DNA of 64,000 nucleotides from Triatoma infestans (GCA_011037195.1 JAAEAF010000346.1:102205-166204); one strand, 5' to 3'; positions 22,256-34,237 are shown, counted from the stretch's first letter. The notes: generated by a model from the sequence alone, not told the origin. Numbers and translations are program-made.

Positions 22256-22539
22256 TGTATAATATATGTGCGGGAGGTTATAAGGTTATGTTACTATTTG
22301 TGTGTGTGTATGTGTTTAATGAAAAAATGGAATTGTTATAAATTATGATTATACATTAGAAAATAGTATATAATAAATAGCATGTTTTGAAGGTTACGCT
22401 ATAACTAAATTTTAGTAGTGTTGTTAAGTATGCTCAATGTTTTATCAAGTCATTTTTATTTGCGGGGGGGGGATAAGATATTTCAGGAGAATACTATACT
22501 AATAATAACTGATAAAGTTTGAAGAAAGGCAATGCAGAG

Positions 22540-23522
22540 TTTATGGACAGTCAAAAGCTTGTACAAGTAATAAATAGATTGGATGGTTTGAATTTATTTA
22601 TGGCTGTTTGATATATTAAGTTATGTAGGGTGATTTGATTATGAACCTCTAATACGAAACTAATATGAATATGAAATGAAATATGAATACAAATAATAAT
22701 ATAAATATGAAACAAATTTAAAAGGAAAATTTTACAAAATGATGATTTGACGAAATTACCGATACAACCATGGTTCAAAGTGCTGGGTCTGAACAAATAT
22801 ACAATTATGACGATTAATAGACTGAGATCGAACCATGCCATTTGTGGTGCCTACTTACATAAAATTCATATCAGACCCTCCCCAAATTGTAGTCTGTGTA
22901 ATACGCATGAAGACTTTAAACATATAATAATGGAATGCCCTAAGTTTAATGATAAAAGAGATTTAATTTTTAGAACTTTATACAAATATTTGAAGGCCCC
23001 CTTTTCCGTTACGAAGATATTATATTTTCTAATAATGCTTATGTGTTCAGTGAATTAATAGAACTGGCTAGAGGGCTAGACAATATGATTGTGGTTAAGT
23101 AAAAGTATGTCTGTTTGTGTGCTTGAGTATGAAAGGTGAGTATATGCGAGTATAGGATTAAGTATTACGGGATTGGTTGGAATATCGAGTACACCATTCC
23201 ATTTGTACATAGTATGTATATATTTTCTGCATATAGTGTAAATATATTTTAGATCTAATATATTGATTAAGTATATAGAGGAGCGAGGAATATCAGTATC
23301 CACCCCCACCTTATGAATGTTGGTTTGGTTGTTAGTATGAATGAGTCCCGTTAGGTTTTAGAGCTAATCGTGCGAATGTATTTATTGGCGTGTTTGTATT
23401 TATTTGCGTGAATGGAATAGGTTAGATCCGTGAATGAATGTTTGAGGCAATAAGTATGTAGTCAGTTCTATAATGCATAAGCACATATGGCTGAATGATA
23501 ACATGTCAATGCCAGAAAAAAA
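22540..23522 (+). pseudogene. LINE ORF2 C-terminus with 3' UTR
   Basis: The frame 22747-23058 encodes MTINRLRSNHAICGAYLHKI, then CSLCNTHEDFKHIIMECPKF: the C-x2-C-x7-H-x4-C knuckle at the end of many LINE ORF2 proteins. Upstream to 22690 the frame is already degenerate. The 3' UTR contains GAATGTATTTATTGGCG (about 23375) and ends in an A-run near 23515-23523. No RT domain is present, so the copy is 5'-truncated. Confidence 0.75.
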
Positions 23523-23534
23523 ACAATTATTTTT

Positions 23535-24005
23535 CCAGAATAAAAGTACATTTTTTTTCATTATTTCTTCGACTTTCTGACACTCTGCGTGTCATTCTCA
23601 TGGGAAAGAGTATCTTTCTTTAATAATTTTATACAATCTGAAATAACAATATATAATATAATGTATGTATATATATAATATACTGATGTAAATATAATAA
23701 ATAACTAGTAACATATCGTTACTAAATCAAATAAGATCTTAATCTGGCCGTACCTGTTTCATAACTGATGATCTAAATCTTGCACATACATCACATCTTC
23801 ATATAATAAGAGGTTAGTAAATCTAATTTGCTGGACAATTAAAATCTGTAATAATAAAGATTTCTTAGATATGTACTATTAAACTTTATATATTGTTATT
23901 TCAGATTGTATAAAATTATTAAAGAAAGATACTCTTTCCCTTGAGAATGACACGTAAAGTGTCAGAACGTCTGGAAACAATGGGAAAAATATAACTTTAT
24001 TCAGC
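23535..24005. repeat. F6 foldback
   Basis: Arms of about 105 bp (about 23545-23655 and 23888-23995) are inverted copies: AAAGATACTCTTTCCC on the right matches GGGAAAGAGTATCTTT on the left. The right arm has TTGAGAAT (23941-23948), stem GACAC/GTGTC (23949-23953 with 23959-23963) and AGAAC. The left arm keeps the same stem with loop GCAGA. The GAAAC box is altered in both arms, so activity is doubtful. Confidence 0.65.
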
Positions 24006-24059
24006 AGAAAATAAAATTATAAAAGGCTGTAACTGAGGTTCATAATCAAATCACCCTAC

Positions 24060-24908
24060 ATAACGTTATAAATAGATGTGAAATCCAAGCAGGGTTAATA
24101 CAACAAAATATGTAGGTAAATTGATATGCCAACCTTCTTACCATCATCAATTTTTCTGGGGAATCTTATTAAAATGTAATACGTTTTATATATACGTATA
24201 CCTACTTAGAAAAACCAAATTCAGTGAAAATGGTGGTTTCATTTAAGAGAGAAAGTCACAGGAAGTCTGAAAAGATCGTTCATTCACCAGTCAATCCATT
24301 TAACCTTCAAACTCAGAAATTTAGCAACATATTTAATTCTTTTCAATATTATATAGATGATAGATAGTAAAATATCCGGAAATGGCACTTTAGAGAAAAG
24401 CCTGCTGTCATTTTTTTCAATTTTTCCGGAAAGTATTTCAAATAAACACGTTTTTCTCGGAAACTAAGATAGCTAGAAAAAAAATTAAAAATTACGTGTC
24501 CCCATAGCTTTTTGTCAGAAAACCAAATTTAATTTGCAAATTTGTTTTGGTGCTTCCAGAAGCGAGATACGGGCACCAACTTCATTTTTTCAAATGGGGT
24601 GGTGTGGAATTTTTTTAAGAAATAGATTCCTCTATTTTTTGTTAGAAAAATTTACTCAAATGGTTTTTTTCTGTGAGCGATATTTTACAAGTTATGAATG
24701 AAAGCATGATTCTTATAAGAAATTTCAAATGATATTATAACGGTTTTTTGATGGAATAAGAAGATTGAAAAGTACTATTTTATTATAAATTTTACTCCTC
24801 ATTAATTACAGAACTTGCTCGAACTGGCCTCCACCAGTAGAGATGCATACACATGCTTTTTCCTACCAATTATACCTTACGACCAAAGAAATACATCGGG
24901 GATGATGA
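24060..24908. other. mostly featureless; family A scrap
   Basis: About 24235-24470 (minus) resembles the inner part of family A (ATATTTAATTCTTTTCAATA, GGCACTTTAGAGAAAAGCC). Nothing else recognised. Confidence 0.4.
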
Positions 24909-25531
24909 TGTAATGACATGGCAAGGTCATAGCAATGTCAAACCTTCACAACACAACAAAAAGAAAGAATAATTAATAACTAGTGGCCTAGCCGGCTGCT
25001 GTCTTCAAGACAAGGCCGCGGCCAAACAAACAAAACCAAGGGTCAATACTTTACATCAAAGCAAGCAACGATAAGCTGGCCACTGACCTAAATCGCTTGT
25101 CACCGAACTAACCAAGGTTGCACACTAGAACAGATGTCTTGGTGTGAATGTTGCTAACAATAATATATAAACTTCGCCCCATTGGAAGAGAGGATGATTA
25201 TACTTCAGTACGTCTTCAAGATCATTATACGAGCAGCAGTTCAGCGTCCCTTTACAGGTTTTATTTATACTTATTTCCTTAGTTGTGCATTTTAGTTCAT
25301 TTATTTTAATCATTCTAAATTATTAGTTATTTATCTCCTATTTATTTCTAAGTATTTCTTGTTAATAGTTACCATTACTCACGTTTAAATTATTGTACTA
25401 ATACAGTCTATTTTTATAAGTTCAGTGTTAATAATTCGAGCACTAACTTCCAAAAATCTCCAAACTAACTTCCGCCCTCTTCAAGACATCTACTACATTC
25501 CTCAGGAATCACAATAAACGATTCTACTACA
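24909..25531 (-). mobile_element. LTR, minus orientation (Ty3-like family L1)
   Basis: On the minus strand it reads TGTAGTAGAATCG ... CATTACA, that is, TG...CA ends with TGTA/TACA inverted tips. It is an inverted copy of the 681-bp solo LTR at 61419-62099; for example, GCCGGCTGCTGTCTTCAAGA is shared. No internal retrotransposon region flanks it. An F1 scrap (GGTACGACGGATAAAATACC) follows at 25535. A target duplication is not evident. The minus-strand ORF at 25125 is inside the LTR and not a gene. Confidence 0.8.
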
Positions 25532-25559
25532 CATGGTACGACGGATAAAATACCAGCAG

Positions 25560-26270
25560 TTATTAGGTGCTATGTTTTTGGTGCTGTGTACTGGATAGCA
25601 ATCTAATTACACTTCTACTATCTGCTTGCCTAGAAGGAAGGTACTTGTTCCTCCCACTATCCTCATATTTATATTAAGACAAACAAGTACAATTTGAAAT
25701 TTAAATAAAATTTATTATTTTATATATAATTGTACAAACAGCAATAAAATAAAGTTGTGTGAGTGTTTCACAATAGATTATTATTTTTCTTATATTTTGT
25801 TTAAAGACAAAGTTGTGTACAATTAATTCTGCCAGTGGTTTTTATAATATAAAGGTGTAGTAGCATCAACATGGCAGATAATCGTTAAAGAGTTTTTCCG
25901 CTTCTAATGTATGTAAAAGTCGTGCATTATCTAAGTTAGCCAGTATGTACGGTGCCATATTATCTATTGTTATATGTTTACAATGTGCTAAGGAGATAAA
26001 GCACATAGAACAGATATATATATATAGTGACAACAGGTTGTTCTATAGGAGCAGCAATGGTGTTACATTTATTTTTACTTTTGTAAAAAATGCAAAGAAA
26101 ATCTAAAGATTTTAAAGATAAAAAATAAAATAAAAAAAACGTTCTGTTATATTTATTAAAAGAAAAAAATATAAAATATAAGTAAAGAACTAAAATGTAA
26201 TCATTGTGAAAAATTCAAGTAAAAAAGTTTTGAGATCCCCTATGTACAAAAAAAAAAAATATTGAGTATG
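25560..26270. other. AT-rich DNA with one family A end scrap
   Basis: A 27-bp A terminus (AAGTTGTGTGAGTGTTTCAC) lies at 25752-25778. Otherwise nothing recognised. Confidence 0.4.
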
Positions 26271-26271
26271 A

Positions 26272-27045
26272 GGATGGGTCCGCAAAGGACAGTGGGTAGA
26301 AAAGTGGCCATATACTCCGACAGTTAGGCAGCCCTGAAGGCACTTTCCTCACACCAAATAGTCTCAAGATGGGACTGCCTACTTGCCCTCACCGAGGTGG
26401 GTACTCGGAATAAACTGACACTCGCCTGGGTGCCGGGACATGCGGGGTTCCTAGGCAATGAGAGGGCGGATGCCCTAGCGAGGGACGGTTCGCACGAAAC
26501 CTTTGTAGGCCCCGAACCCTTCTGCGGCTTGTCTAGGAGTCTCGTCCAAACTTCTATCAGGGGTTGGATAGAAGATCAGCGTCTGCGTTGGTGGGAGGGA
26601 ACACCAGGACAGAGGCAGGCAAAGCTTTTCATTAAAAGACATTTACCTAAATTTACCAGAGACCTACTGAGCCAGACCCGAAGGGATATAAGGTTAATTG
26701 TGGGTCTACTAACAGGGCATTGTAGGCTGAATAGACACATGCACCACCTACAACTTGCGGATAATGCGGTAATGGCCGATTCTGCAGGTGGAAGGAGGAG
26801 GACCTCGGCGCACATCCTTGTGAGTGCCCGGCCTTGCGAGGATTAGGTTTTCTTCAATTAGGACGGGGGCAATCCCGAAGTGGAACTGCATGCGGAGCCG
26901 CTCTCAGTCTTTGCTAGGATTTGATTAGGAGGGCAAAGCTGGGAGCTGTTCTGTAACTTCAAGTAGGGTACCACAATAGACTCGACTTGTAGGTCGCAGT
27001 GAAATGAGGCTCACCCCGCGCCGCTGTCTATTCTTTCTATCTATG
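26272..27045 (+). pseudogene. LINE RNase H and C-terminal region, GC-richer
   Basis: The frame begins in RNase H: VAIYSDS, a stop where Q is expected, then AALKA (about 26310-26340). It then reads LAWVPGHAGFLGNERADALA (26421-26480), with the D and the WVPGH-x-G-NE-x-AD-x-LA motif intact. It continues through an RWWEGTPGQRQAKLFIK linker to LIVGLLTGHCRLNRHM (about 26694-26741). A frameshift follows before the zinc knuckle; the other frame has HPCECPAL (about 26811). Composition is clearly GC-richer than the surroundings, suggesting a younger arrival. It lies between two parts of an F1 foldback (GGTCCGCAA left, TGCTGGTAACATCTGG right), so it probably inserted there. Confidence 0.8.
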
Positions 27046-27418
27046 TCCTCATGCTGGTAACATCTGGAATTTTATTTGTCGGCGTAGCATGCATATTCCT
27101 TTGTGTACTCTTCTGAACCGGTTTTCGGATTTTCAATCCGTCGTCAGACAATTCATCAAGTTCCTGTAGAGAATTCACTTGAACGCAATATGTTACACTT
27201 GTTGTATGTATATATCACCCATAGATCTCAAACACAATTGTTGGTTAGATATCTAGACACCAACAAGTGTAAGTGTAACAGAAATCGGTAATTAACAACG
27301 AACTCTCTACACGCACTTGTGAAATTTTACACTGACGATGATGAATCCGAAACCGGTCCAGTAAAAAAAAAAACTATTAATGGCATGCACGACTGAATAA
27401 AAATTCCAAAAAAGAATG
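27046..27418. repeat. F1 foldback, interrupted at left by LINE
   Basis: The arms are inverted around about 27215: CACCAACAAGTGTAAGTGTAA on the right against a TTACACTTGTTG stretch on the left. Cores: left arm, minus strand, CTGACGA, C, GGATTGAAAATCC, then GAAAACCGG; right arm CTGACGA, T, GATGAATC and CGAAACCGGTC. Both stems still pair partly. Confidence 0.75.
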
Positions 27419-27545
27419 TTTTTTTCAGCAATGGCCTGTTATAGGTGCGTTGTTATTTTCTTTAGATATTACCACGGCAACGGATCGATTTTGGATCAAA
27501 ATCCATCAACCCCGAACATACGATTTACTAAATGTTTTTTTTTTT

Positions 27546-28530
27546 ATTTTCTCTTACCCTTCTAAAGTATTGTAATCTGTCAAATTTTCGGATAGCGAGT
27601 TTCTACCGGAAATATCCGTTTTGAGGTCCCTAGTCGAAAAAAAAGTGTTTGTAGAAATTGTCTGGTGTGTGTAATGTATTGTGAACAGCATAGCTCAAAA
27701 ACGGAAATCGTAAAAAGTTTAAAAACTTATATTCTGTTTGAGGTAATCACCATGTGCTGACAGTACGTTATCTGTCCAAAATTCCTCAACCTGAACTACC
27801 ACTTAGCGGCGGGAGAGTTGCAATTTTTTTTTAACTTTTTTGCGTTTTTCTCAAAAATGGCTCCGACGATTTTCTTCAAACTCGGTCTATCAACACTTAC
27901 AATGAACTACAAATTTTATTTTGTAACATTTCTCTGGGAAAATTCATTTAAGGGCAGTTATGGGGGAGGAGGTGGGGTTAGGTTTTCATCTTAAGTGCTA
28001 TTTCATTAGACAATTCTGTCATCTAAGTAATATCAATTAAAATTGACTATGTTGTTGAAATTCCGAGTTTGAAAAAATCGAATAACCGGAAGTGCGTTTA
28101 CTTTACCACTTTACTAAATGTTTTTTTCCCTTTTTCGCAATTTTCTCAAAAAGGCTACGACGATTTATTTGAAACTTCATATATAAACTAAACATACAAT
28201 GATCTACAACTTTTATTTATGACATTTCTCTGGAAAAACTCATTTAAGGGCAATTTTAGGGGAAGGGCGTTGGGTTATGTTTTTTCTCTAAAATGCTATC
28301 ATAGTTGATTATACAATTCCATCATCCTTACAAAATTAATTAGAAATAAATAGATGGCCAAAATTCCGAGTTTCCGAGGTTCAAAAATCGGAAGTGCGCT
28401 TTTACTAAACGGTTTCTTCAGTTTTCAACGAATTTCATTAAATTTGGTACACAAACTATAAAATTTGTCAATTATAATTTTGAGAACTGGAGTAAGAGAA
28501 AGTTGTGTGAGTGTTTCACACCAGATTTTT
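27546..28530 (+). repeat. family A copy A6, near full length
   Basis: Start TTTTCTCTTACCC, short GTGT tract near 27665, three units (CCTGAACTACC at 27790, CCGGAAGTGCG at 28086, CGGAAGTGCGC at 28389), end GGAGTAAGAGAAAGTTGTG and terminal hairpin at 28491-28530. Confidence 0.88.
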
Positions 28531-28926
28531 TTTTTTTCAGTTTATCACGAGTTTATTGAATACGGGGCTTCAACGATTTTCCTTAAACTTTGCATATTGT
28601 GTACACAGATAAAAATGACAATCACCTTTATCGGAAATATTTTTCGAGTAATATTCAAATTTTTGAAGTTTTTTTTGGGGTGGGTGGGGGGTACAGCAAC
28701 TTTAAAATTTCTCCAAAGTATCATTCAAGTATATTGTATCGTTCTACTACCGATATAATAATGAGATACTTCAGAAGCATTGCTAGAATTTCAAATTTGA
28801 ATAAAATCGATTAACTGGAAATAAGGAATTTATAGAATGATTTCAAGAATTTTTCTCTGAAGTGGCCACAATTTTTATTAAATTTGGAATACTAACTACA
28901 CCAATATATATAAATCTATTATTTTT
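28531..28926. other. spacer between two A copies
   Basis: Looks like a further diverged internal A unit (GATTTTCCTTAAACTTTGCA, TCGATTAACTGGAA near 28808). The 97- and 74-codon frames here overlap this repeat and are not genes. Confidence 0.45.
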
Positions 28927-29900
28927 ACTTTCTCTTACTCCTTAGTAAGATGAAGTATTGTAATTGTGTCAAATTTTTGATATCGAGTTATTGATATCCG
29001 TTTTGAGGTTCCCTGAGTCCGAAAAAGTGGTTTTTAGCAAATGGGGTGTGATTTCTAGTACCTGTCTGTGTATGTATGTGTATAGCATAGCTCAAAAACA
29101 AAAAACCGTAGAAAGTTCAAACATGATATTCCGTTTAGGTATCACCATGGGATCTGACAGTACGTTTCTGTCATAATTCCTCAGCTGGAAACACCAATTT
29201 ACTAGTTGTTTTTTTTATTTTACTTTTTTGGGTTTTTCTCAAAAACGTTTCCGACGATTTTCTTCAAACTTGTATATCAACTATACATACAAAGAGTTTC
29301 ATAAAATTCATTTAAGGAGGCACGTTTGGGGGACGTTTTGGGTTAGGTTTTCATCTAAAGTGTTATTTCAGTTTATTAGACAATTCTGTCATCAAAATAA
29401 TGTTAATTAGAATTATATGTGTTGTTGTAATTCCGCGTTTGAAAATAAATCGGATGACCGGAAGTGCGTGTTGACTGAAATGTATTTTTCAGTTTTCTGG
29501 CTCGAAAATGGCTTCAACGATTTTCTTTAAACTATGGAATGTGTACACAATGATGTACCAACTTTTATTTTAAACATTTTTCTGGAAAAATTCATTAAAG
29601 GGCACTTTTGGGTGGAGTGGTGGGATTAGGTTTTTCTCTAAAATGCTATCATAATTGATTATACAATTCCATCATCCAAACGAAATTAATTGGAAATAAA
29701 TAGATGGCCAAAAAATTCAAAGTTTCAAGAAAATAAGTAAAGCGGAAGTGCCCTTTTATTGAACAGTTTTTTTTTTTTCCAGTTTTCAATGAACTCCAAC
29801 GAATTTCATCAAATTCGGTACAAAAATTATAAAATTTGTCAATTACAATTTTGAAAACTGGAGTAAGAGAAAGTTGTGTGAGTGTATCATACCAGATTTT
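28927..29900 (+). repeat. family A copy A7, near full length
   Basis: Hairpin ACTTTCTCTTACTCC/TTAGTAAGATG at 28927-28953, units at about 29170, 29457 and 29740, end hairpin with GTGTGAGTGTATCATACCAG. Same orientation as A6 about 400 bp upstream. The minus-strand 108-codon frame inside is fortuitous. Confidence 0.88.
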
Positions 29901-30000
29901 ATTTATTTGAAATTTTATTAGCCCGGAAAAATTGATTTTAGGGTGTTCTGAGAAATCTCGGATAGTACGTTTCAATTGTTATTTGAGATTTATAAAATAC

Positions 30001-30480
30001 TGTAATGTAATGGTGTGATGATGTGTATAGGTAGCTTGTAGTAAGCTGGTTGTGTACCACGAGCGATTTTGTATAAAGGGCTTGTAAGTATGTTGGAGAT
30101 AGAAGTATTAAGAATAATTAAGAAATCACCACTGTTAACAATAAATATATTCTGTTAAAATAATAACTACAACTTATTTGATATTATAAACTTATTTAAT
30201 TTATTGTGAAACTGGCACTGATACTAAGAGAGCGATTCTTGAAGTGTTCTGGCTTTGGAAGCAGAATACAGACTTCGTTGTTTGAAGGCTGAGTTCAGAA
30301 TATGTACTTTGAAAGCTGATGACAGACTCTGTACTAAGGAATGCTCTCTAACCAAGCAGTCGGCCAAGTCGCATTGTATTCAATTTTGTGCCTTTGTTTC
30401 CCTACTAGCAATGACCCAATTTACAGTATCTGACTCTAAAATACACTTTTTTTGAAGGTAAATTCACAGCACTCTGATAA
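30001..30480 (-). repeat. LTR-like fragment (family L2)
   Basis: Shares GCACTGATACTAAGAGAGCG, CAAGCAGTCGGCCAAGT and ACTCTAAAATACAC with the arm at 54810-55060. Starts TGTAATG at 30001 as an LTR terminus would. Only one copy and no coding region are present here. Confidence 0.6.
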
Positions 30481-30697
30481 TTATAAATATTAACAAAATA
30501 CAATTCTGGATACTATAAAATATTCTAAACTGTAAACTATTATTTTTCTATTTCGTTCTTTCACTACAATACGAAAGAAAAAATGTTTAGGTTAGGAAAG
30601 ATTTTTTTAAAAATATTTTTAATAGCATTATTACTAGCGATAAATAACCAATGGATAATAAAGAAGTGAATATGTAAAATACGAACTATAATTAGGT

Positions 30698-30772
30698 GAT
30701 CAGCTGATTACACTCAGATAAAAATTCAAGTAGATGATCAGCTGATTATATTCAGATAAAAATTCCCAAGAT
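30698..30772. repeat. two tandem 38-bp units
   Basis: GATCAGCTGATTA followed by CAGATAAAAATTC occurs twice with a 38-bp period. The surrounding 30480-31195 holds nothing else I recognise. Confidence 0.8.
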
Positions 30773-31288
30773 TCCTACTTAATTAAGATTTAAAAAACAG
30801 GCGGCGGGGCAAAAACATGTGAATAGCAGATTTTTTTATTGACAGCAAAAAGTTATGCTGAAGAATTTCGTACAATTTAATATTTCACAAAAAAAAATAT
30901 TTTTGACGATATCTTTTTAAACGAGGTTTACTATTGTGATGTGTTAAGGTATTTTTCTTTTATTTCCAAGACTTTTTTTAAATTAGTATTAGGAATAATA
31001 AATTGCAATTAAATTAGTTACACAGGTTGTAAAAAAAAAAAAGTGGGGGGTGAAGAAAAAAGAATAATTCGTTGGGCAGTATTGAAGATTGTTGTTACTT
31101 TCTCTTTCTGTTGTGAAAACTTTTCGTAATTCGGTTTCCATCGGATATCTTGAGTCACGTTTGAGACTATTTGGTCCCTTGGTTATGGCAAAAATGGGGT
31201 CTTTTCTGTTTAACGACCGCACGGTCTATAATCATTTTATATGGAAAACCTAATGCGTTCCACTCAATTTCTATTCACTTTTTATTAA

Positions 31289-32210
31289 TTTGAAAATTAT
31301 AAAGTTTTTTGAACCTTAAGTGCCAGCCTGAACGAAATTATATTTAAATATAATTTACATTATTTTATTTTTTTCTATATGACGACCCAACGTTTCACAA
31401 CACTACACGTGTTCTCATCAGGGGTTTTATAATTTTAGATCTGAAATAAAAATTGAGATTTTATACTATTATGGTAAAAATTTATACATTACTTTAATTT
31501 TATTGTCCACATATTTCACCAACCTTAATTATAATTTATTATAAGCAAGTTGATTTCCAGTATCATGAGAGTTCAAATTGCGTTTAAAAGCGTATATATA
31601 TTAAAAGTATCTATTAAAATAGTTTTTAGTATGTCCTATGTATTTTAGATTACATTCGCACGGGATCTCGTGTACCACACCCTTTTGTTTGTCATTGTGC
31701 ACTCTAAAGCACAATCTTTTAATATCACATAAGTTAAGAATAAAATATACAACCACGTGGACTCAAAAGAATCAGAAATAAATTTTTAACAAATAACATA
31801 CATATAATAGAAACTACCAGAAATCAGGAGTTAACTAAAAATACAAAATTGACAAGTAACAAAACGTCACATATTAATAACGTTTAAAAATTTTTTTAAC
31901 AATGGACGCTTTTAAAAGCAATTTAGACTTTCATGATACTGGAAATCAACTTGTTTATAATAAATTATAATTAAGGTTGGTGAAATATGTGGACGATAAA
32001 ATTATAGTAATGTATAAATTTTTACCATAGTAGTATAAAATCTCAATTTGTATTTCAGATCTAAAATTGTAAAACCCCTGATGAGAACACGTGTAGTGTT
32101 GTGAAACGTTGGGTCGTCATATAGAAAAAAATAAAATAATGTAAATTATATTTAAATATAATTTCGTTCAGGCTGCCACTTAAGGTTCAAAAAACTTTAT
32201 AATTTTCAAA
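31289..32210. mobile_element. F7 foldback with PLE-type spacer
   Basis: Arms 31289-31580 and 31915-32210 are inverted copies of ~290 bp, from TTTGAAAATTATAAAG on the outer left to GGAAATCAACTTG near the inner right. Both arms carry the same core. Right arm: CTGATGA (32078-32084), G, stem AACAC/GTGTT (32086-32090 with 32096-32100), GT, GAAAC (32103-32107), GTTGG. The spacer contains a GIY-YIG nuclease fragment. A foldback with pseudo-LTR-like arms, a hammerhead-like core and GIY-YIG is what a decayed Penelope-like retroelement would leave. Confidence 0.75.
31601..31699 (-). pseudogene. GIY-YIG endonuclease fragment of a Penelope-like element
   Basis: Minus strand, 32 codons to a stop. The key stretch is GVVHEIPCECNLKYIGHT, where V-V-x-E-I-P-C is the GIY-type strand with the Penelope hallmark IPC, and KYIGHT is the YIG strand. 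In Penelope-like retroelements this endonuclease domain sits at the C-terminus behind the RT and nicks DNA for target priming. The RT is absent and the domain is cut short after NRYF. It lies between the F7 arms. Confidence 0.7.
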
Positions 32211-32388
32211 TCAATCCATAAGCAGCTTATAAACACTCGTGAAACTTTTTATTAAATACGTCTAAAAGAGTGACTGTGCGATTTATCTAACTGCAAGTCT
32301 TAACTTGTTCGGCGGGAGTGATAAGAGAAGTAAAATAGGAAGAGGCGACCATTCTGTGTTGGTTCATCAGTCCTGTAGTTCGCTAAAC

Positions 32389-34237
32389 ATGTCTTTTATT
32401 ACATTGATCCGTGATACTGACAGTAAAGAAAAGGCAATTAATTATTTACGCGTTAAAGGCATACTACATTATTATTATTCACAAAAGGGGAGGGCAAACC
32501 CTACGCTATCCAAAGCCTCTCAGGGCCCATATAGCTACACCTAAAGATTAACAACCACTGGGACTGGAACGAAAATCCAGGCCCAGGTTTTAACCATCTA
32601 AGTTTCCCCACAGACCGAACAAATCGGACCAAAACCATAAAAGGACACAACCTAAGATCCTCTACCGATATCCTATTCCGGCCGAAGGTCCTAAACCTAA
32701 TCTCCTCACAACCCAAACAATTCGTCATCAGATGCATGGGTGTTTCCTCCTCAGTCTCACAAACTCTACAAAAGGGGTCAGGCACGAGTCCCATTATATA
32801 GAGATGTCTCCTTAAACCACAATGCCCAGTGAGGAATCCAACCAGATGCCTGAGGGAGGTCCGTGAAAGACATCGGACCCCGCTACTCAAAGCTCCGTCC
32901 GGCCCCCAATGAGCATTTTAGACTGCCGACAACCCACTGCACTCATCCATAAGGATGAGTGCTGTGAGGTCATCCACGTCTGAAAGCCCGACAAACATGT
33001 GCCAGAAGACACACCAACAGCAGGCTCTGGACCAATGAAAGGGAGAGAGGCCTAATTTGGCAAACCTATCCACCTCCTCATTCCCAAAGATTCCCATATG
33101 ACCTGGAACCCAGACCAGAAGCACATCCTTTAATGAAGAAAGATCTTCCAGTCTTTTAGAACATTCCAACACCAATCTGGAAGTGAAGACACATGAATTA
33201 AGCGCCTTCAACGCAGCCTGGCTGTCCGAGCAGATACAAACACCTTTTAAATTAGTGTTACGCACCCTCTCATCCAAAATACAGCAAAGAATTGCATAAA
33301 CCTCAGCCTGGAAAACGGTGGCCCACTCACCAAGAGGCGCTACCAAATGGTCTCCCGTCTCAAAATAGGCGGCAGCCCCAGACCTACCATCCATCCTGGA
33401 ACCGTCCGTGTAGTATCGGAAAGGCATACTACATAATACACGTTATTGTGCAAATGGACATGAAATGTCTCTTTAATATTACGGAATGCCACGACAGATG
33501 GAGATGTGACAAAAAAAAATTGTCGTGTGACGGTTGGAGTTGGAAAAGGTCCGTAGTTAGAAGGTAGTAGGTTGCCGTTTAACACTATTATATATTTTAT
33601 ATATTCTTGGGCCAAACAATATACTACAACAAAGTTCGTGAAGATGAATTTAATATAAGTAGTGCCGCAATAACAGACTGGAAGAACTACTTATGAGAAG
33701 TTTGCGCTGATTCTCTGATAAGAAACCCATACTAGTTGGCGGTTTAAAAAAAAAACAGTCGAAATTGACGAATCATGCTTCTCTAAGCGGAAACATAATA
33801 CTGGAAGGATGTATCCTCAACAATGGGTTTTTAGGTGGATTTGTCGTGAAGACAAGCAGTGCTTGTTGTGTGCTGTACCTAACTGATCTTCGGAAATGCT
33901 ACTCAGCGTAATTAAAGAGTGTATTAATCCAGGCACAATTATAATGTCTGATATATGGAGGTCGTATGTTGATATTTCACAAATTCCTGGTATGAACTAC
34001 ACCTATTACACGGTAAACCACTCAGAAAATTTTGTTGATCCGATTACTGGAGCACCCACGCAACGAGCTGAGTCAATGTGGGCGTCTGCAAAACCCTGAA
34101 ACCAGAAACAGTGTGGCAACAGCAGAAACATGCTCGACTCATATCTGTGTGAGTTTTTTGTGGCGCAAAAGATACCACCAAGGATGTGATTTATATGAAC
34201 AAATAATCAATATTATAAACTTTTGGCCTCCAGAATA
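32389..34237 (+). pseudogene. Merlin transposase (ISXO2-like DDE), disrupted
   Basis: Merlin transposases cut and paste DNA using a D-D-E catalytic triad. The N-terminus MSFITLIRDTDSKEK starts at 32389 and is split at 32469 by a LINE. It resumes at 33435 (NTRYCANGHEM), then after frameshifts TIIYFIYSWAKQYTT (about 33585) and AAITDWKNYL (about 33668). The catalytic domain follows in one frame from 33758: VEIDESCF (first D, 33767-33769), an in-frame TGA at 33884, IMSDIWRSY (second D, 33950-33952) and NHSENFVDP. QRAESMWASAK carries the E (34070-34072). After one more frameshift it ends LYEQIINIINFWPPE at 34237. Triad present, gene dead. Confidence 0.85.
32470..33419 (-). mobile_element. 5'-truncated LINE inside Merlin, perfect 15-bp target duplication
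   Basis: AAAGGCATACTACAT flanks it at 32455-32469 and 33420-33434. On the minus strand the RNase H domain is well preserved: FRYYTDGSRMDG, FQAEVYAIL, CICSDSQAALKAL and VWVPGHMGIFGNEEVDRFA keep all four acidic positions. After a frameshift near 32900 come RHLVGFLTGHCGLRRHL and the knuckle CRVCETEEETPMHLMTNC. The 3' tail is an AAT-rich run at 32470-32479. The apparent start Met lies in the target duplication; the true 5' part (endonuclease, RT) is missing. Jockey/R1-group by architecture. A related older copy lies at 59745-62200. Confidence 0.9.

Noticed and set aside
26576..26815. 79-codon minus-strand frame
   Set aside because: Antisense to the RNase H region of a LINE, which is well supported on the plus strand.
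28465..28814. 97- and 74-codon plus-strand frames
   Set aside because: They start at a family A terminus and lie in diverged A units; no domain signature.
31697..32210. canonical full hammerhead ribozyme in F7
   Set aside because: CTGATGA and GAAAC are right, but one base before and two bases after stem II break the classical geometry, so I call it hammerhead-like only.
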